NCBI RefSeq assembly: GCF_004027225.2
Contig: NC_046358.1
Coordinates: 62,295,528 to 62,359,527 of the forward strand
Origin: Strigops habroptila
Taxonomy: Eukaryota; Chordata; Aves; Psittaciformes; Psittacidae
Direction: 5' to 3'
DNA: 64,000 nt
This document shows positions 25,000 through 37,376 of this stretch, in pieces; positions within the stretch are counted from its first letter, which is position 1, and the number at the start of each line of letters is the position of its first letter. A model generated the notes under the pieces. The model was not told where the DNA came from. It was given only the letters and a program-made list of their open reading frames with translations, and made no database searches. Both the position numbers and the translations under genes were made by a program.

Positions 25000-27900
25000 A
25001 GAGCACTTGACTATGATAAACTTCACAACACAGTGCATAAGAAAAGTTATTCTGAAATATTTCCAAAGCGCAGAGGTAACTAAAACTCTGAGATGTGGAA
25101 CTTTCTGAAACAGAATTAAAGTGGAAAATCTTAAATTGGGAATTAAAATTCACAATTTTCTAAATACTACTGGCAAGCAACTCTCCCTCTTCACAAAGGA
25201 CTAAAGAAGCTCCAATAGCACATGCTATTTTCTCCCTCGTGATTGCATAGGTAACTGTATATTTTTATTTTATAATTAGACTGTGATGATTTTCATTACT
25301 TCAGAGATACTCAAATGCAGATAACTATGCTTTTGTTATGCATAAATATTTCAGATGGTCTTATTTCATCCAAACTAGTATATTTTGAAGAAGGCTTTTT
25401 ATACACAGAAACATACAGTAAAATGTATAGAACCTGTTAGAACTTTACTGATTTAATGACTAAGAATTTAAAAAGGAACAATGATTCCTGATCATGCCTA
25501 TCTATTTGATACTGCTTTTTTTACATGACTACTTCCAAGTGCTAGGGCAAGGTAAGAAAGCAGTGCTGGGTACACAGGAGATCCTTCTCTCTTCATTAAC
25601 TAATTTTCATTGCTGTCACAATTAATGCTTTTCTTCACAACTAACAGTTACCCAACCCCATTTTTAACCTTACTTAGTATTTGAATGCAGCACCCACCTA
25701 TGACCACATTTCATGTGCAAAAATACAAGCATACACTGTTAAACTTCCTATTTTTCAGATGGTTTGAATGATAAGGCATTGGGAGTTCCTGGGTAGAGTA
25801 TAAACTGTGCATTTAAGCATTGTAGCTACGTACTGGTTAAACCATGACAAGCCAGCCTACCGCAAGTACTGACTGCAAGCTGGGTGCTTGAACAACCAAA
25901 GTCTTTTTTACATCTTCACATCTTATCAGGAGTCTAGTTTTCTGTCAAAGTGTACTTAACTAAACACCAGGCCTGAAGCTATAGGTTCAAGCTCCAGCCA
26001 CTGAAAATGAGCCCGAGTAGAGAATATACCAATTAAATTTCTACAGAAATGAGGGGTTACATATCAAGTATGGCAAGTTTTGTGGTGACCTTAAAGAGCA
26101 CATTGTAGGTTCTACTATAATGACCTCTGCTACCTTAAGGGTTAACTGTTCTGGTCTTGGAGTTCACAAGCAGCTACTCTATACAGAATTTCAAGTAATA
26201 ATCCCATTGTTTAGGAGCTTCTGTAAACTTAAATATTATTGACTGCTACTGAGATGATTAAAGATGGTTAAAAATAAAAAAATCTACATTTCAACACTTC
26301 TGTCAAATTCAAAACTAAATTTAAGGAATATGTTTTGCTTCTTTTACTATTTTTCATCTTCTATTTGCAAAAAAGTATCCATTTCAGAAGCATTCACTTT
26401 GGAATTCTAAACTTCCAACACAAAAAGGAGCTATTTCTTTTTAGAAAAGAAAGGGTATTAGCCAATATCCAAAAACCAGCCTTAGCCTTTTAAGCTTTCA
26501 GAATAATGAAACATCAACTGAACAAAGAGTCATGGGGAAAAAAAACCCAAATCACTAAATGTTTAAAAAGTAAAATGCCAAGAGAAAGAATACCAAAGTT
26601 TCATAAATATATTTTTATACACGCACACACAAAAAGATCAAGTCTGTTGAGTCATACACCAATTTCACTCAGTGGCTGCACAGTTGTTCTTAATCTTGCT
26701 CTTATATTTTCTGGCACCTCAAATGTTGAATTATTTCCTAGAGAGTGTCATGGCTTGTAGATAAAACATACAACATGCTACTTGCTTGCAAAGGGCAGCC
26801 TGGCCTCATCTTTCTTTGGTCCTTGTAGCAACAAAAAAGGGGAAGCTCTCTACACAGCATACAGCACCAAGCTAACAGCTGTTTTTTGCCTTTTATATAC
26901 CACAGTGAAAAGCAGCTCAGTGCCCACCCACCTTCAGCTGATCTTTTACCAACCACAGCCTAGCAAGACATTTTTTTCCCCTGCAGTTTCATGCAAGTTT
27001 GGGATTAATTGCCATGTTGTCCTTCAATAATCTATAGTCACTATTTAGACTCCATTTTTAACATACAGAATCATAGGGAATATTTACAAGTCTTATTACA
27101 CAAGCAGCAAGCACAGGTTAAGTAAATCCACAATGTTATAAGTATATCCCAAAGAGGTGAAAAAAGTCAACTTTACACATTTGAGCTACTAAATCTTTGT
27201 TTCAGTTTGGAAACATGCTGTTGCTGAAGGCTAAAATTTAGAAGGACACTTCAACATTCACCCTTACTACAACGAAAGGCAAAATCAGTCCCAGAAACCT
27301 GCTTCAAACTCAGTGAAGCAGAACCTCAACTAAAAAACCCTTCCTTTTACAAGGCACAATATCTTACTCTCTGACAAAGTGCAATGATTGTTATGACAGA
27401 GATTTCATTTTAACTGCTCTTTTTAAGAAGTCTCAGGGGGGTTTCTCTAGGTGAACCACTACTAATCTAAACTGCAGCTTTACTAGAAAATCACTTTTCC
27501 AGCAGCCCAACATTACTTAACAAAAACCTACACTTTACCCTGTATTACAACAGAGTTCTGATACACACAGAAAATACCCTATTCACCACAAAAACAAAAG
27601 TTTACTTACTTATCTCCATTTTGTTGTTGTCCTTTTGCAGTAAACCACCACTGTGTGCAGAGTAATTTCCCAGTGCCTGCCTTCCACTGGAGATTTCAAC
27701 CAGGTGCCAGGAATCAACAATGCTTCATGAAAAACATGTGTGTGCTGGAGATCAGCAACAGGACTTAAAGCTATAATCTCTTGCAACACAGTAACAAAGA
27801 GAATCACAGGTGAAAATATTATTCCTTAATTAATATAAACTCTCTGCTTAGTAACAAAATTTTACTATCAAGATGAAATTGTTTTCAAAGTACTGTTCAC

Positions 27901-28440
27901 GATACATACCGCTACTATTAAAACACTAATAATTTTTAAGAGAAAATATTCCTTATGAAGTTGTCTAAATATACATATATACACATACAGAGTTCTAAAA
28001 ACTTACACAAGAAAACCTAAAACAAAAAAAATGTGTTTGGAAAAAGGAATTTATAGCTTTTGATATGTGTTTAATAAACAGTTTGAAGCAACTCTACTAT
28101 TAACATTCTTTATCTGATTCTGCAAATAAAAGTTCTTTTGTGTTAGCATATTTTGCTAGACTTTAACATTTCAAAGCAGACCAATTTGTGAATTAAGATC
28201 TTGAAACAAATATTTTTCATGTCTAGGAATAGAACAAAATGAAGAATTGAAGTACCCAACTGCAAACGATCTGTCAACAATTCTTTTATACAGCCCCATT
28301 CTCAAGAGGTTACAATTATTTTTTTTCAGGAAAATAATTTTGACCTGGATGGTTTTCTGGATTATAGTTTTGGGATTTTTTTTCCCCCTCTCTTTTAATG
28401 AATAATGACAGTTCCCATATCTGTAAGAGGAAAATTACAC
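25000..28440. other. Intron, no repeat recognised
   Basis: AT-rich sequence between candidate exons 28451-28472 and 24456-24609. A 42-nt exon-like segment near 27609-27650 (frame WWFTAKGQQQNGD) has good sites but the wrong phase for its neighbours. Confidence 0.4.
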
Positions 28441-28450
28441 ATTACCTTAC

Positions 28451-28472
28451 CACTTGCACTTCTGTCAACAGC
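28451..28472 (-). CDS. Micro-exon, 22 nt, phase 0 to 1
   Basis: Both sites are strong: the acceptor ends AAGTCCTATCTTTTCAG and the donor is AAGTG|GTAAGGTAA. In phase 0 the frame reads AVDRSAS plus G. The G joins CT of the next exon to make alanine. At 22 nt it is a true micro-exon if real. Confidence 0.45.
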
Positions 28473-28874
28473 CTGAAAAGATAGGACTTTAGACGAGGTC
28501 TAGATTTCAGTCATCTCAGCTTCTCTGATATTTGAACTGAAATGCTTCACATTAACACACTATCATAAAATCTAATAATAAAATTTAGACTGATATCATT
28601 CTTTGCTGTGAAGATTTATCTGTGGTTCAGATCACAAAAAAAACCTCCAAACAAAACAACAAAAAATGGCTTTAGAGTAACTCTTCCAACCTAATTAAAG
28701 GAAACTTTTTCTTCCATGCATGCATATACTCTCTCAAAATATAAATGCCAGTAATGCAAAACACACACTGTTTGGGGAAGGAAATAAATGCTGGTTCATC
28801 CTCTATTTCAAGGTTTGAATCAAAATTCCCTCGAGACAAAGGTAAGCCATTTGCACATTAGCATTCTAACTCAC

Positions 28875-28933
28875 CAGGGAAAGCATGGCAAGGCTTTCTT
28901 GTTGCATGTTGTGAAAACTAGTTTTATAGAATT
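28875..28933 (-). CDS. Coding exon, 59 nt, phase 1 to 0
   Basis: The acceptor is excellent (TTATTTCTGCCCTTTGCAG) and the donor is strong (CCCTG|GTGAGTTA). The frame reads FYKTSFHNMQQESLAMLSL and ends at a codon boundary, which suits the micro-exon at 28451-28472. Confidence 0.5.
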
Positions 28934-28968
28934 CTGCAAAGGGCAGAAATAATAATAATTGATTTTAC

Positions 28969-29000
28969 GTTGCTTGCTGTTTCTGGAAACTTGAATCGAA
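28969..29000 (-). CDS. Candidate coding exon, 32 nt
   Basis: The acceptor is good (CATATTCCCATTAATATGTTAG) and the donor CAAC|GTAAAATC is weak. In phase 2 to 1 the frame reads SIQVSRNSKQ. It links the RDGVTLRQLKV reading above to the exon at 28875-28933 without a phase break. Confidence 0.3.
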
Positions 29001-29574
29001 CTAACATATTAATGGGAATATGAAACACTTTCCATGTTTCTGAAAGTTCTTATTTTGTACTATTACTTTATCCTGTTATACCTCAGAGTTTTGTCACATA
29101 TTCTTCAGAGAAAGTAGAGTTCTGGAGTGGCACCTAGCAAATGCTGGAAATGCTCTTACTTAGCTATGTTCTTCTTCACATTAGAAACAAAAAAAGGATT
29201 CTGAATATTGTTTACACTGCTGAACTGTCGTACTTCTTTGCAAACACAGCTCTTCAGACAATTCGGGGTTAGAGCACATGACAGATTTAAAGAACTGCCG
29301 TTTCGAGTAACTTCCTTAACTCAGATCTTTTCTCACATTGCAGACAACCAAATTCTTCCCATACAAAATTCTCAAGGTCTTTTTAATATGCAACAGCCAT
29401 GAAGCCAATTTTCCTTCCTATTTTCTCCTGAATCATAAGTGCACTTGGCAAGAACTCAAAGCATACATGGCTGCCGACACTTCATGCTCTAGCAGAGAAG
29501 GTGAAGGTTGAATCACTCTAACAGTTAGGAACTGATTTGGAATAGCTCTTGCAGGTTTGGAAAAACCTACTCAC

Positions 29575-29613
29575 TCTCCCAGCTACAGAAATGTTACACT
29601 CCACCGTTATGGA
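29575..29613 (-). CDS. Candidate coding exon, 39 nt, phase 0 to 0
   Basis: The acceptor is excellent (GTGTATCTGTATCTTTTTCAG) and the donor GAGA|GTGAGTAGG is strong. Only one frame is open: SITVECNISVAGR. It fits the KRWSYSEAVESE reading of the exon above and could join directly to 28451-28472. It does not fit the path through 28969-29000. Confidence 0.4.
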
Positions 29614-29956
29614 CTGAAAAAGATACAGATACACAATTTATGAAGAAAGCTATCGTACTCCAAAGACACACTCTATTCCCTCAGCCTTGGCAACAAAGGA
29701 GGGGTTGAACTTCCTTTGTGGGAGGATGATTACTGAATTGTGCACCTGGCATGCACAAGCGTTTCTGTCTTTCATTGATTGCTGTGGGCATCAGAAATGA
29801 ATGAAGTCGAGGAAGACAGATTGTGCTAATACTCTGTTTCCCAGCAGATAAGCATCAAGCTGGGGCACTCTTTCCTGGCTTTGGATAGACCTTCAGGTAT
29901 CTTTTGAATCCTGGAAGCAGTTTATTTATACTCAAAACCCTTAAAATAAATACTAC

Positions 29957-29993
29957 CTCACTTTCAACTGCCTCAGAGTAACTCCATCTCTTT
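29957..29993 (-). CDS. Candidate coding exon, 37 nt
   Basis: The acceptor is excellent (GAGCTTACTGCTTTGTTACAG) and the donor is GTGAG|GTAGTATT. Two frames are open: RDGVTLRQLKV (phase 1 to 2) and KRWSYSEAVESE (phase 2 to 0). Each fits a different downstream path. A GC-rich minus-strand ORF lies just upstream, in the intron. Confidence 0.4.
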
Positions 29994-30321
29994 CTGTAAC
30001 AAAGCAGTAAGCTCATTGTCTTGCCAAGGGCCATAATATCCCTCTAGCTCAGGGGCTTTACAGAGCTCCTGCTCTAAGTATTCTCTTGGATGACTGACTT
30101 CCTCTTCCCCTCTTCTCAGAGTTGCTGCAGTATCATCTGCAATCCTCTGCTGAACCCCCACCTTCCTCCCTCCTTTCACTGCTCATACGTCTCCTCTTTT
30201 CCTAGGGCATCTCCTAACACCAAACACATGGGGCTCAGCTCACTGGGAGAAGAGCTCTGTCAGCCCCCTCCTTGGGCCTTCCAGTCACAGGCCTGGAAGA
30301 AACAAGAATGTTTCCCGTTAC

Positions 30322-30346
30322 CTGTGGCAATATTCATCAGCTGTAT
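30322..30346 (-). CDS. Candidate micro-exon, 25 nt
   Basis: The donor ACAG|GTAACGGG is strong and the acceptor is pyrimidine-rich (GAGCTGCTTAATCGTTAG). Two frames are open: IQLMNIAT (phase 0 to 1) and TADEYCH (phase 1 to 2). Which one is used depends on the splice path chosen for the next exons. Confidence 0.35.
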
Positions 30347-30729
30347 CTAACGATTAAGCAGCTCAGAAACAAAAAGTTCTGGAGAGTCATGAGCGCTCCA
30401 AATACTAAAAAGAAGAAAAAAGAAAGCAGAAAAGCAGAAAAAAAGAGAAAGGCAGCTCAGAGCAAGCAAACAGAGAATTTATAAATGATAGCAAAAATGG
30501 TATTTAGCTCATGGTACCTATCTGCAGGGAACTGGTTGGTAGATATTGAGTTTTTTTGTTTACTACTGATTTTAAGATGGCTTTTCAGAAAAGAAGCTGT
30601 TGGCAAAAAATTGTTGTAATTTAGAGGGTTTTCCCCTTTTTATATAAAATACACTTAAACATGGTTTCAAACAATGGTTTTCAGATTTCTTTTCACCAGG
30701 TAACCCATTTTTTCTTTGACTTCTTTTAC

Positions 30730-30755
30730 CTAGTTGTAGATCAGTAATTTTGTCT
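30730..30755 (-). CDS. Candidate micro-exon, 26 nt, phase 2 to 1
   Basis: The acceptor is strong (CTTCTTTTCCACATTATATACAG) and the donor is CTAG|GTAAAAGAAG. After one base the frame reads DKITDLQL, with one base left. The phase fits the exon at 33383-33537. It is short, so it could be a decoy. Confidence 0.35.
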
Positions 30756-31362
30756 CTGTATATAATGTGGAAAAGAAGCACTTTTCAGGTGTTGCATCTT
30801 TCTCTTCTTTTATAGATTTGGATATCAAATCCTATGGAGAATTCCCTCCTGCCCCTCTCCAAACCACAATGAGTGTTCCATGTCAGCTTTACTAACTTAT
30901 ATCTAGCAACATTTATCTGACCCAAGCACCAAAGAAGACTCTCTCCAAAGCATCCAGTTCCATCACAAGATTAATCCACGAGTCAGATCCTCATCTGCCA
31001 TTATTCCGTAATTTCAAAAGTGAGAGGTACAAGCCCTCATTCCACACCTCCCAAGCTAAACTCAGTATTTTAAGTGATTTGATTACTTTAGCTTTTTGCA
31101 GCTAATGATGTTTTCCACCATAGAAAATGGAGACATAGTAAGGATATTAATCTACTTTCTTAATTAGATATGGACAGTTTCATTGAAATTTTACGCTTTG
31201 CTCTTCATAGTTTAGAACTGGTCAGCTAAATGGCAAAGTATTTATTCTGCCAGTTAACAGTAAACTCTAAGACAAAAATTTGAAGATAACCTTATCTTCA
31301 CATGGCTCCTTTTATTCATATGCCTAACTAGTTATTGTCTGAAGCAAATCTATTCCTCTTAC

Positions 31363-31935
31363 TGTCCTGGGTTCAGCTGTAGCAGTCATTTTTCTCCTTC
31401 TTAGTAGCTGGTGCAGTGCTGTGTTTTCAACTTTAGTCTGAGAACAGTGTTGATAACACACCAATGTTTTGAGTTGTTGCTAAATAATGTTTACTCCAAC
31501 CAAGGACTTTCTCAGTCTCATGCTCTACTAGTGAGAAGGGACATGGGAAGCCAGGAGGAAGCAGAGACAGGACACCTGACCCAAACTGGCCAAAGGGGTA
31601 TTCCATATCACAGCACGTCATGCCCAGTATAGAAACTGGGGGGAGTTACCTGGAAAGCCCAGATCGCTGCTCGGGTCGGGCTGGGTATCGGTTGGTGGGT
31701 GGTGAGCAATTGTATCCTCTCCCCTTGTTATTTCCCTTATTATTACTACTGGTGGTAGCAGTAGTGGGTTTGTATGGTACCTGAGTTACTGGACTGTTCT
31801 TATCTCAACTCACGGGATTTACATTCTTTCAATTCTCCACCCCATCCCCCCCAGGAATTGGGGGAGGAAGAAGCGGTGGGGAGTGAGTGAGCAGCTGCGT
31901 GGTTCTGAGTTACCAGCTGGGCTTAAACCAGGACA
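31363..31935 (+). mobile_element. Solo LTR of an endogenous retrovirus, copy 2
   Basis: It belongs to the same family as the LTR at 14314 and aligns with it end to end by eye (start TGTCCTGGGTTCAGC, end ACCAGGACA). The flanks are CTTAC and CATAC, a 5-bp target duplication with one mismatch. The TATA motif reads AGTATAGAAA here, so it is altered. No internal retroviral sequence adjoins it. Confidence 0.92.
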
Positions 31936-33382
31936 CATACTTCAGTCCAAAAAAGCACTCTTCAGATTGTGGGGAGAGATAGATGCTATTAGTATGTTGA
32001 GAATACCTGAACGATTCATGCACTGCCTTTGTATTAGCACCTCCATGAAAGGGCTGCCACAAATCTACTTTATAACTAGAACCAGAGTAATTTTTTGTGG
32101 AGGGTGGTGATACTCAGCTATGATACAGACTGACTCACTACCCAGAATTTGCTTCAATATTTCTCATTTTCTTTAAATATTATCTACCTTGGCTGTGAAA
32201 ACCATGTCAAATCAGACTTTTCACAAATTAGTTTTAAGCACACGGCTGCTAAGTTTTACTACCACTGTGGCTATGATGGTGGTAAAGAATACTTTCTAGG
32301 AAAAAATGTTCTGTAATGACTTACATTGAGTTGCTAATAATATCGAGTCAAAATGAGGCCAAGTGTCCTGTCACAATCAAGGTTATAATCTCTTTAAATC
32401 TCCTTTTTTCAATTACTTAAGCCTTGCTTTAAAGGTGTTTAGCCTTCTTTCTGGTTTGGGGTGGTTTGTTTTAAATAAAAATGCAACTAGGATGCCATTT
32501 CTTCAGGACATAATTTTGAACATCTTACACACTGGTCCTGGTACAATATTCCCTTCTACCTTCTAGAAGGTAGGACACATCTAGCACAACAAACAGGAGA
32601 ATTTCATTTATACTTTTTTATTACATGCTTTTCCAAGTGCTCACAGCACGCAACAGAGCAAAACCAGATCTGTTGAGATGGCCAAGGTTCTGAGTAGCAG
32701 TAATACCTTTACCTGCTTTGTTGATTATGTCTCAATCATTCAACGGCTATTAATTTTGTTTTGATAGTTCTCCAACGTCCGTAAGCTCTACAGAAGCTTT
32801 TAAATAAAAATAAGAACAAGCCCATTGCTAGTGTGCTTTCTTCTCTAGCTAGATCTTAGATGATGGCTGGATTGTTAAACAAAGTCTCATTACCTGTCAA
32901 ATATTTTCTCTCTAGCCACAAAAAAAATGGGGGGAAAAAAAGAAGAAAAGAAATACTGCTTACTCCCGCCAATATTACCTAATTAATTTCACTGTGTGCC
33001 GTAGCAGTCTTTGTATTCAGTATGTCTTGCACAGCATAATAGAACTATAGAATTGATTTATTGCTTTGTGTTTAGCCACAAAAAAAGAGGTTGAGTGTCT
33101 GGGCTGCTCTGTCTGTGAGTCATGGTACAATTCCTGCCTCCCTTTATTTGGCCTACACCCTTGAGCCCTCTACACTGACTCAGCAGCTTTGACCAAAGTA
33201 TTCAAGAAATGGAAATGAAAGTACCTGTGTCAGCCTGACTTCCCATCCAACTACCACTTGCAATACAAACTAACAATGAGACTCTTTAGCCTTAAATAAT
33301 CTTCTAGGGATCAGGTATCTGGATGAGAAGTGTTGGCCCAACACGCGCTAAGAGCTGCCGTTGTGTGACAGACTGCTCAGAC

Positions 33383-33537
33383 CTCCAGTTACTTCTATCC
33401 ATACATGTGACAGACATAGAGTAACTTGTACTGGTGGGAAAGGCTCTCGGGACTGTGGTCACTAGCAGGGATCTCTGAATCTTCCTAGGTGGCATGCCTT
33501 GATGCTGGAGGCGGCAGAACCCTACTGGGGCACAGTG
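33383..33537 (-). CDS. Coding exon, 155 nt, phase 0 to 2
   Basis: The acceptor is strong (TTGGTCTCTAATCTGATGCTCAG). The frame begins HCAPVGFCRLQHQG, then MPPRKIQRSLLVTTV, and is open for 77 codons to a TAG at about 33304. The donor used here (TGGAG|GTCTGAGC) is only moderate, but it gives a phase that fits the next candidate at 30730-30755. Local GC is higher than in the flanks, as expected for coding sequence. The downstream edge is uncertain. Confidence 0.6.
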
Positions 33538-33580
33538 CTGAGCATCAGATTAGAGACCAAAACAATTGAGAAAACCTTAC

Positions 33581-33646
33581 TCTGAATAAGTACATCATGG
33601 TACGTCATGCAAAGTGACCTATTCCTTGAAGTCCTTCCTTTTCCTT
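33581..33646 (-). other. Exon-like segment with an in-frame stop (possible poison exon)
   Basis: The acceptor (GAATGTCTTTGATTTCCAG) and donor (TTCAGA|GTAAGG) are both strong, and the length is 66 nt. In the phase of its neighbours (0 to 0) the frame reads KEKEGLQGIGHFA, then TGA, then RTMMYLFR. It could be a cassette exon that triggers mRNA decay, or a decoy. Another phase is open but would break the next exon. Confidence 0.3.
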
Positions 33647-35524
33647 CTGGAAATCAAAGACATTCTCTTGCATGTCACTCAATTATCTGTTGCTTGTTGT
33701 TCATAAATTATATTTTGTCATAATTATAATAACATATTTTATCTTGAGATCTAATTAGTTTTCATAATTACAATATGTAAACATACCTGTTTATACAGTA
33801 CATATATTCTATGCAATTATACAAATTAGAAGCTCTTAATAACTTCCTATTACTTGTAATTAATCATAATTTTACCATCTTACATAAAAATTATTCTGCA
33901 TCAGAAAACCTGGAAAATAATTACTACATTTAGACAGCATAAGGAAAGTACACTGTGAAGGTCTTGAAACTATGATTTGTTAAAGAGAAAAGATATTAAG
34001 CTTTAACAAGTATATTGACTGTTCTCCCCTCCCTGTACTCAAAGCAGAAACCTTATCCAAAGCTTTCAAAAACTTAACCTGTGATAATTTCCATCATTTT
34101 AGTTGATTTTTCTACAACAGCACACAAAATGAACCAGGCTGGTGAATAATCCTAACAAGAAGAGTGGAAAGAGCCTTCTAAGTATTCTTACAACATTTCA
34201 TTAATAATCTTTCCATTTGGACAGTGTCTCTGTACTTATTTGAAGACAAACATGGTCAGATAATCAGTACTTAAGAAAGGAATCCTGACATCTTCCACGG
34301 TAACCCACAGAAAAGTCCTGAAAAGCTCATTCCTGAAAACCATTTCAACAGAGCACAAATGTGATACTGACACCAATTTAGCAAAGACAGCACAAAGAAC
34401 AAAACCCTGGGCTACTGAAAGGGCTTTGTGAACCTACGTAACACTGCGGATTTAACAGAATTGTCTTGAAAAGGTGACGAATACTGAGTCTGTCACCATG
34501 CAAACTCTATGACATATGGCCAATAGATTGTTGGTAAATATTTAATACAATGAAACATTAGTCTCTGGCATAAAACCTCTACTATTACAAAGAGGCAAAG
34601 GTACAGCAACAAAGCACGTGCTCTTTTTTGACAATGGTGCTGTGTTTCAGGTTGCCCATATCTACAGACCAAAACTCAGACTGTTACCACAGTGTAATAC
34701 AACTCAGCAGAAGAGGCCTCTGTGGATTTTCTTTTTGGTTAAACCTGGCTTCTATGGTTCAACAGCTTGACAGCAGTATAAAAGCATATCGGTTTTGCTG
34801 GAACATGTGTCCTTCAAGTCATTACTATTCCTACTTTAAAATCTGTACTGTAAAAGCCAGTAGAGTTTGGGTGTTGGGTTTCTTTGTTTTTTCCCCTTTG
34901 TTAATACCTTATACTTTGTGTCAGGTGTAAGACACACACGCAGCACAGGACTGGTGCTTCTAAATTAACAGAAAATTTTAAACCACTTTTCAATTTGCTT
35001 GTCACAACTGCTTGTGTGTGGTAGAAGACTGGATTTTATAGATGACCAATTAGCTCCTTTGGACCTGCTTTTTAAAATCAGAATTATTAGTAAAAATAAT
35101 TTGGTACCTTCAATTTCAGTGGAACTCCAAAAAATAATATATTTGGCAACTCCATTTATGACTGGTATGAATTACCAGAATGCAAAATGTCTGCATTCAG
35201 ATGCGCCAAGCCAGAGTTATGTACAATATTGTCAACCCAACTCCTAAAATAATGGATGGTTTTAAATAATCTTTACTTTAAAGAATAATGACAATTGAGG
35301 TAGTTTCTTTTTCTCAAGTTTTCCTATTTTTGCACTCTTACTGTAATCCTTATTTCAATGTATTCTAATTTTGGACCGAAAGACTATAAATGTAATTTCT
35401 TCAGTGAAAACAAACCCACAAATGTAACTTCCTGATTTCTGCAGCTGAGCTTTTAAGATACCAAGTTGCCTGAGAAAAAGCAGTGCAAGATAAAAAGATC
35501 CACTATACACGATCCATTATGAAG

Positions 35525-35598
35525 GCAGGGGGGTTGGAACTAGATGATCTTAAGGTCCTTTCCAACCCTTACGATTCTATGATTCTATGATTCTATGA
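35525..35598 (+). mobile_element. CR1 3'-end fragment with octamer tail
   Basis: GGGGGGTTGGAACTAGATGA, then GGTCCTTTCCAACCC, then about three units of the ATTCTATG octamer that ends avian CR1. Only about 75 bp remain. Confidence 0.88.
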
Positions 35599-36889
35599 AA
35601 GTCTAAGCAGCACTTGCCAAATTTCTGTGATGGAATTAACCAGCCATCAGAAATGTTTGTCTCAGCTCATTTGCTGCAACTACTTTACTTTCCTCTAGAA
35701 GCAGTAACTTACTGCTCTACAAAGCTACTACAGACAATTCAGCACTTGAATGATAAAGATGTGAATGGATACGCTGGATAAATTGCAGGGGCGCTATGTC
35801 TGTCTCAAAAGCTGTTATCCAACAACACACTTTTTTTTTTTTGACAGATTAATCAAAGAACCTCGCATTTAACTATCAGCATTACAGCTTCAACATTCCT
35901 GAAATGTTAGAATTCTCCTTGTCCAGCACAGAAGAGCAGATATTTTTTTCAGCCACTTAAAAAAGCAACAGTCTTCTAAAACATAAATTCGTGCTGCAGG
36001 GCAACAACACTTCTGCAGGATAGTCAAATCCCCAAACTGCAATTATCTCTCTTTGCATAATAGCATAACCCTTAAACACCCCACACGGTGCTATCTTGCC
36101 ATGAGTTATTTTCTGGCCAGCTCCTTCATGTCAGCACCTCATTATTCATAGTCAAAATTTCAGCCAAACCAAGAACAAACACATATGTGACACTGAAAAA
36201 AACCCCATTCTGACATGAGTTCAAATTAGTAATAACATTTTGAACATTTGTTATTGAAGTTTGTCTAACTCCTTCCATCTTAAAGTGTGTAACAAGGGAA
36301 CTTGTCCTATGCAGCATCATGAGATCTTCCCTTATCCAATCATGTATCAAGAAGACATGAAAAAGTCCTATTAGAGTAATATCTGTTTATGTGTTTAAAG
36401 TTTTGCAGTTACTAATGCTGACACTGAACACAAACAGAGTCCACTAGATGGCATAAAGCAATAAATATCATGATAAAAAACATAATGAAGCCCCTGGTTT
36501 CCGTGATGGTATTTACTGATATCTTTTATGATAAAAATCATGCAGTGAGAGAACAAATTTCTGTTTCCTGCAATATTAGTAAGTACTAATATTTTTTTTT
36601 CTTCTACACACAAAGTTCTATAGAGGGGAATGCTGAGGACACAAGCGTTTGTAAGGAAGTCAGGTAATATTAATATGAAGGTTATAAATACAACCTTAAC
36701 TCTATCCTTTAAGATTACATATCCTAGTACAACATTACTACATAATCACACAGTACATCAAAAATAATACAAAACACTAATTTATTTTTTTCTATATAGC
36801 TTTATCACAGAAAAGAAAGTGGCCTTTTCCCAATTTTTATTTTTTTTTTTAGTATTCAAAGTGACCATGCTTCATTTTTGCTAACAACC

Positions 36890-37376
36890 ATTAACAAGAC
36901 ATCTTTAAGATCAAGACCTGGCCTGGAAAATTTCTCCAGCCCTCAGCAACCTGTCCCCATCACCACAACCTTTCAAAGATAACTAAGAATGGCCTTGCAA
37001 CACTCGTGAGTGCATCCCATCAGGTTCTTTGGACTTGTGTACATCCGTTGTGTTTACATGTCCCTTGACTTGGTCCTTCTCTACCAAGGGTAAGTCTTCC
37101 CTGCTCAAGACTTTCCTGCTGGTCTCTGGGGGCCTGGGATTCCTGAGGGCAAAACCTTAGCAGTAAAGACCAAGAAGGCGGCAGCACTAAATGCCTCAGC
37201 CTTTTCCATGTCCTTTGTCATCAGGTGTCCTGTCCCGTTCCACAGAAGGCCCACATTTTCCCTAATCTTCCTTTCACTGATAACATACCTAAAGAAGCCC
37301 CTCACATCCCTTACCAGATTAAATTCCAAGTGAGTTTTGGCTTTCCTAACTCTGCTCCCGCATACTCAGGGGAAAA
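36890..37376 (-). mobile_element. CR1 fragment from the middle of ORF2
   Basis: The minus-strand translation matches the linker between endonuclease and reverse transcriptase in CR1 ORF2. Visible pieces are VRDVRGFFRYVISERK, IRENVGLLWNGTGHLM, TKDMEKAEAF, then LPLVEKDQVKGHV and VHKSKEPDGMHSRVL. Small deletions and stops break the frame. Unlike most CR1 copies here, it lacks the 3' end, so it is a remnant of a longer insertion. Confidence 0.85.

Noticed and set aside
27609..27650. 42-nt minus-strand exon-like segment (WWFTAKGQQQNGD)
   Set aside because: Splice sites are good, but its phase fits neither the exon at 28451 nor the one at 24609.
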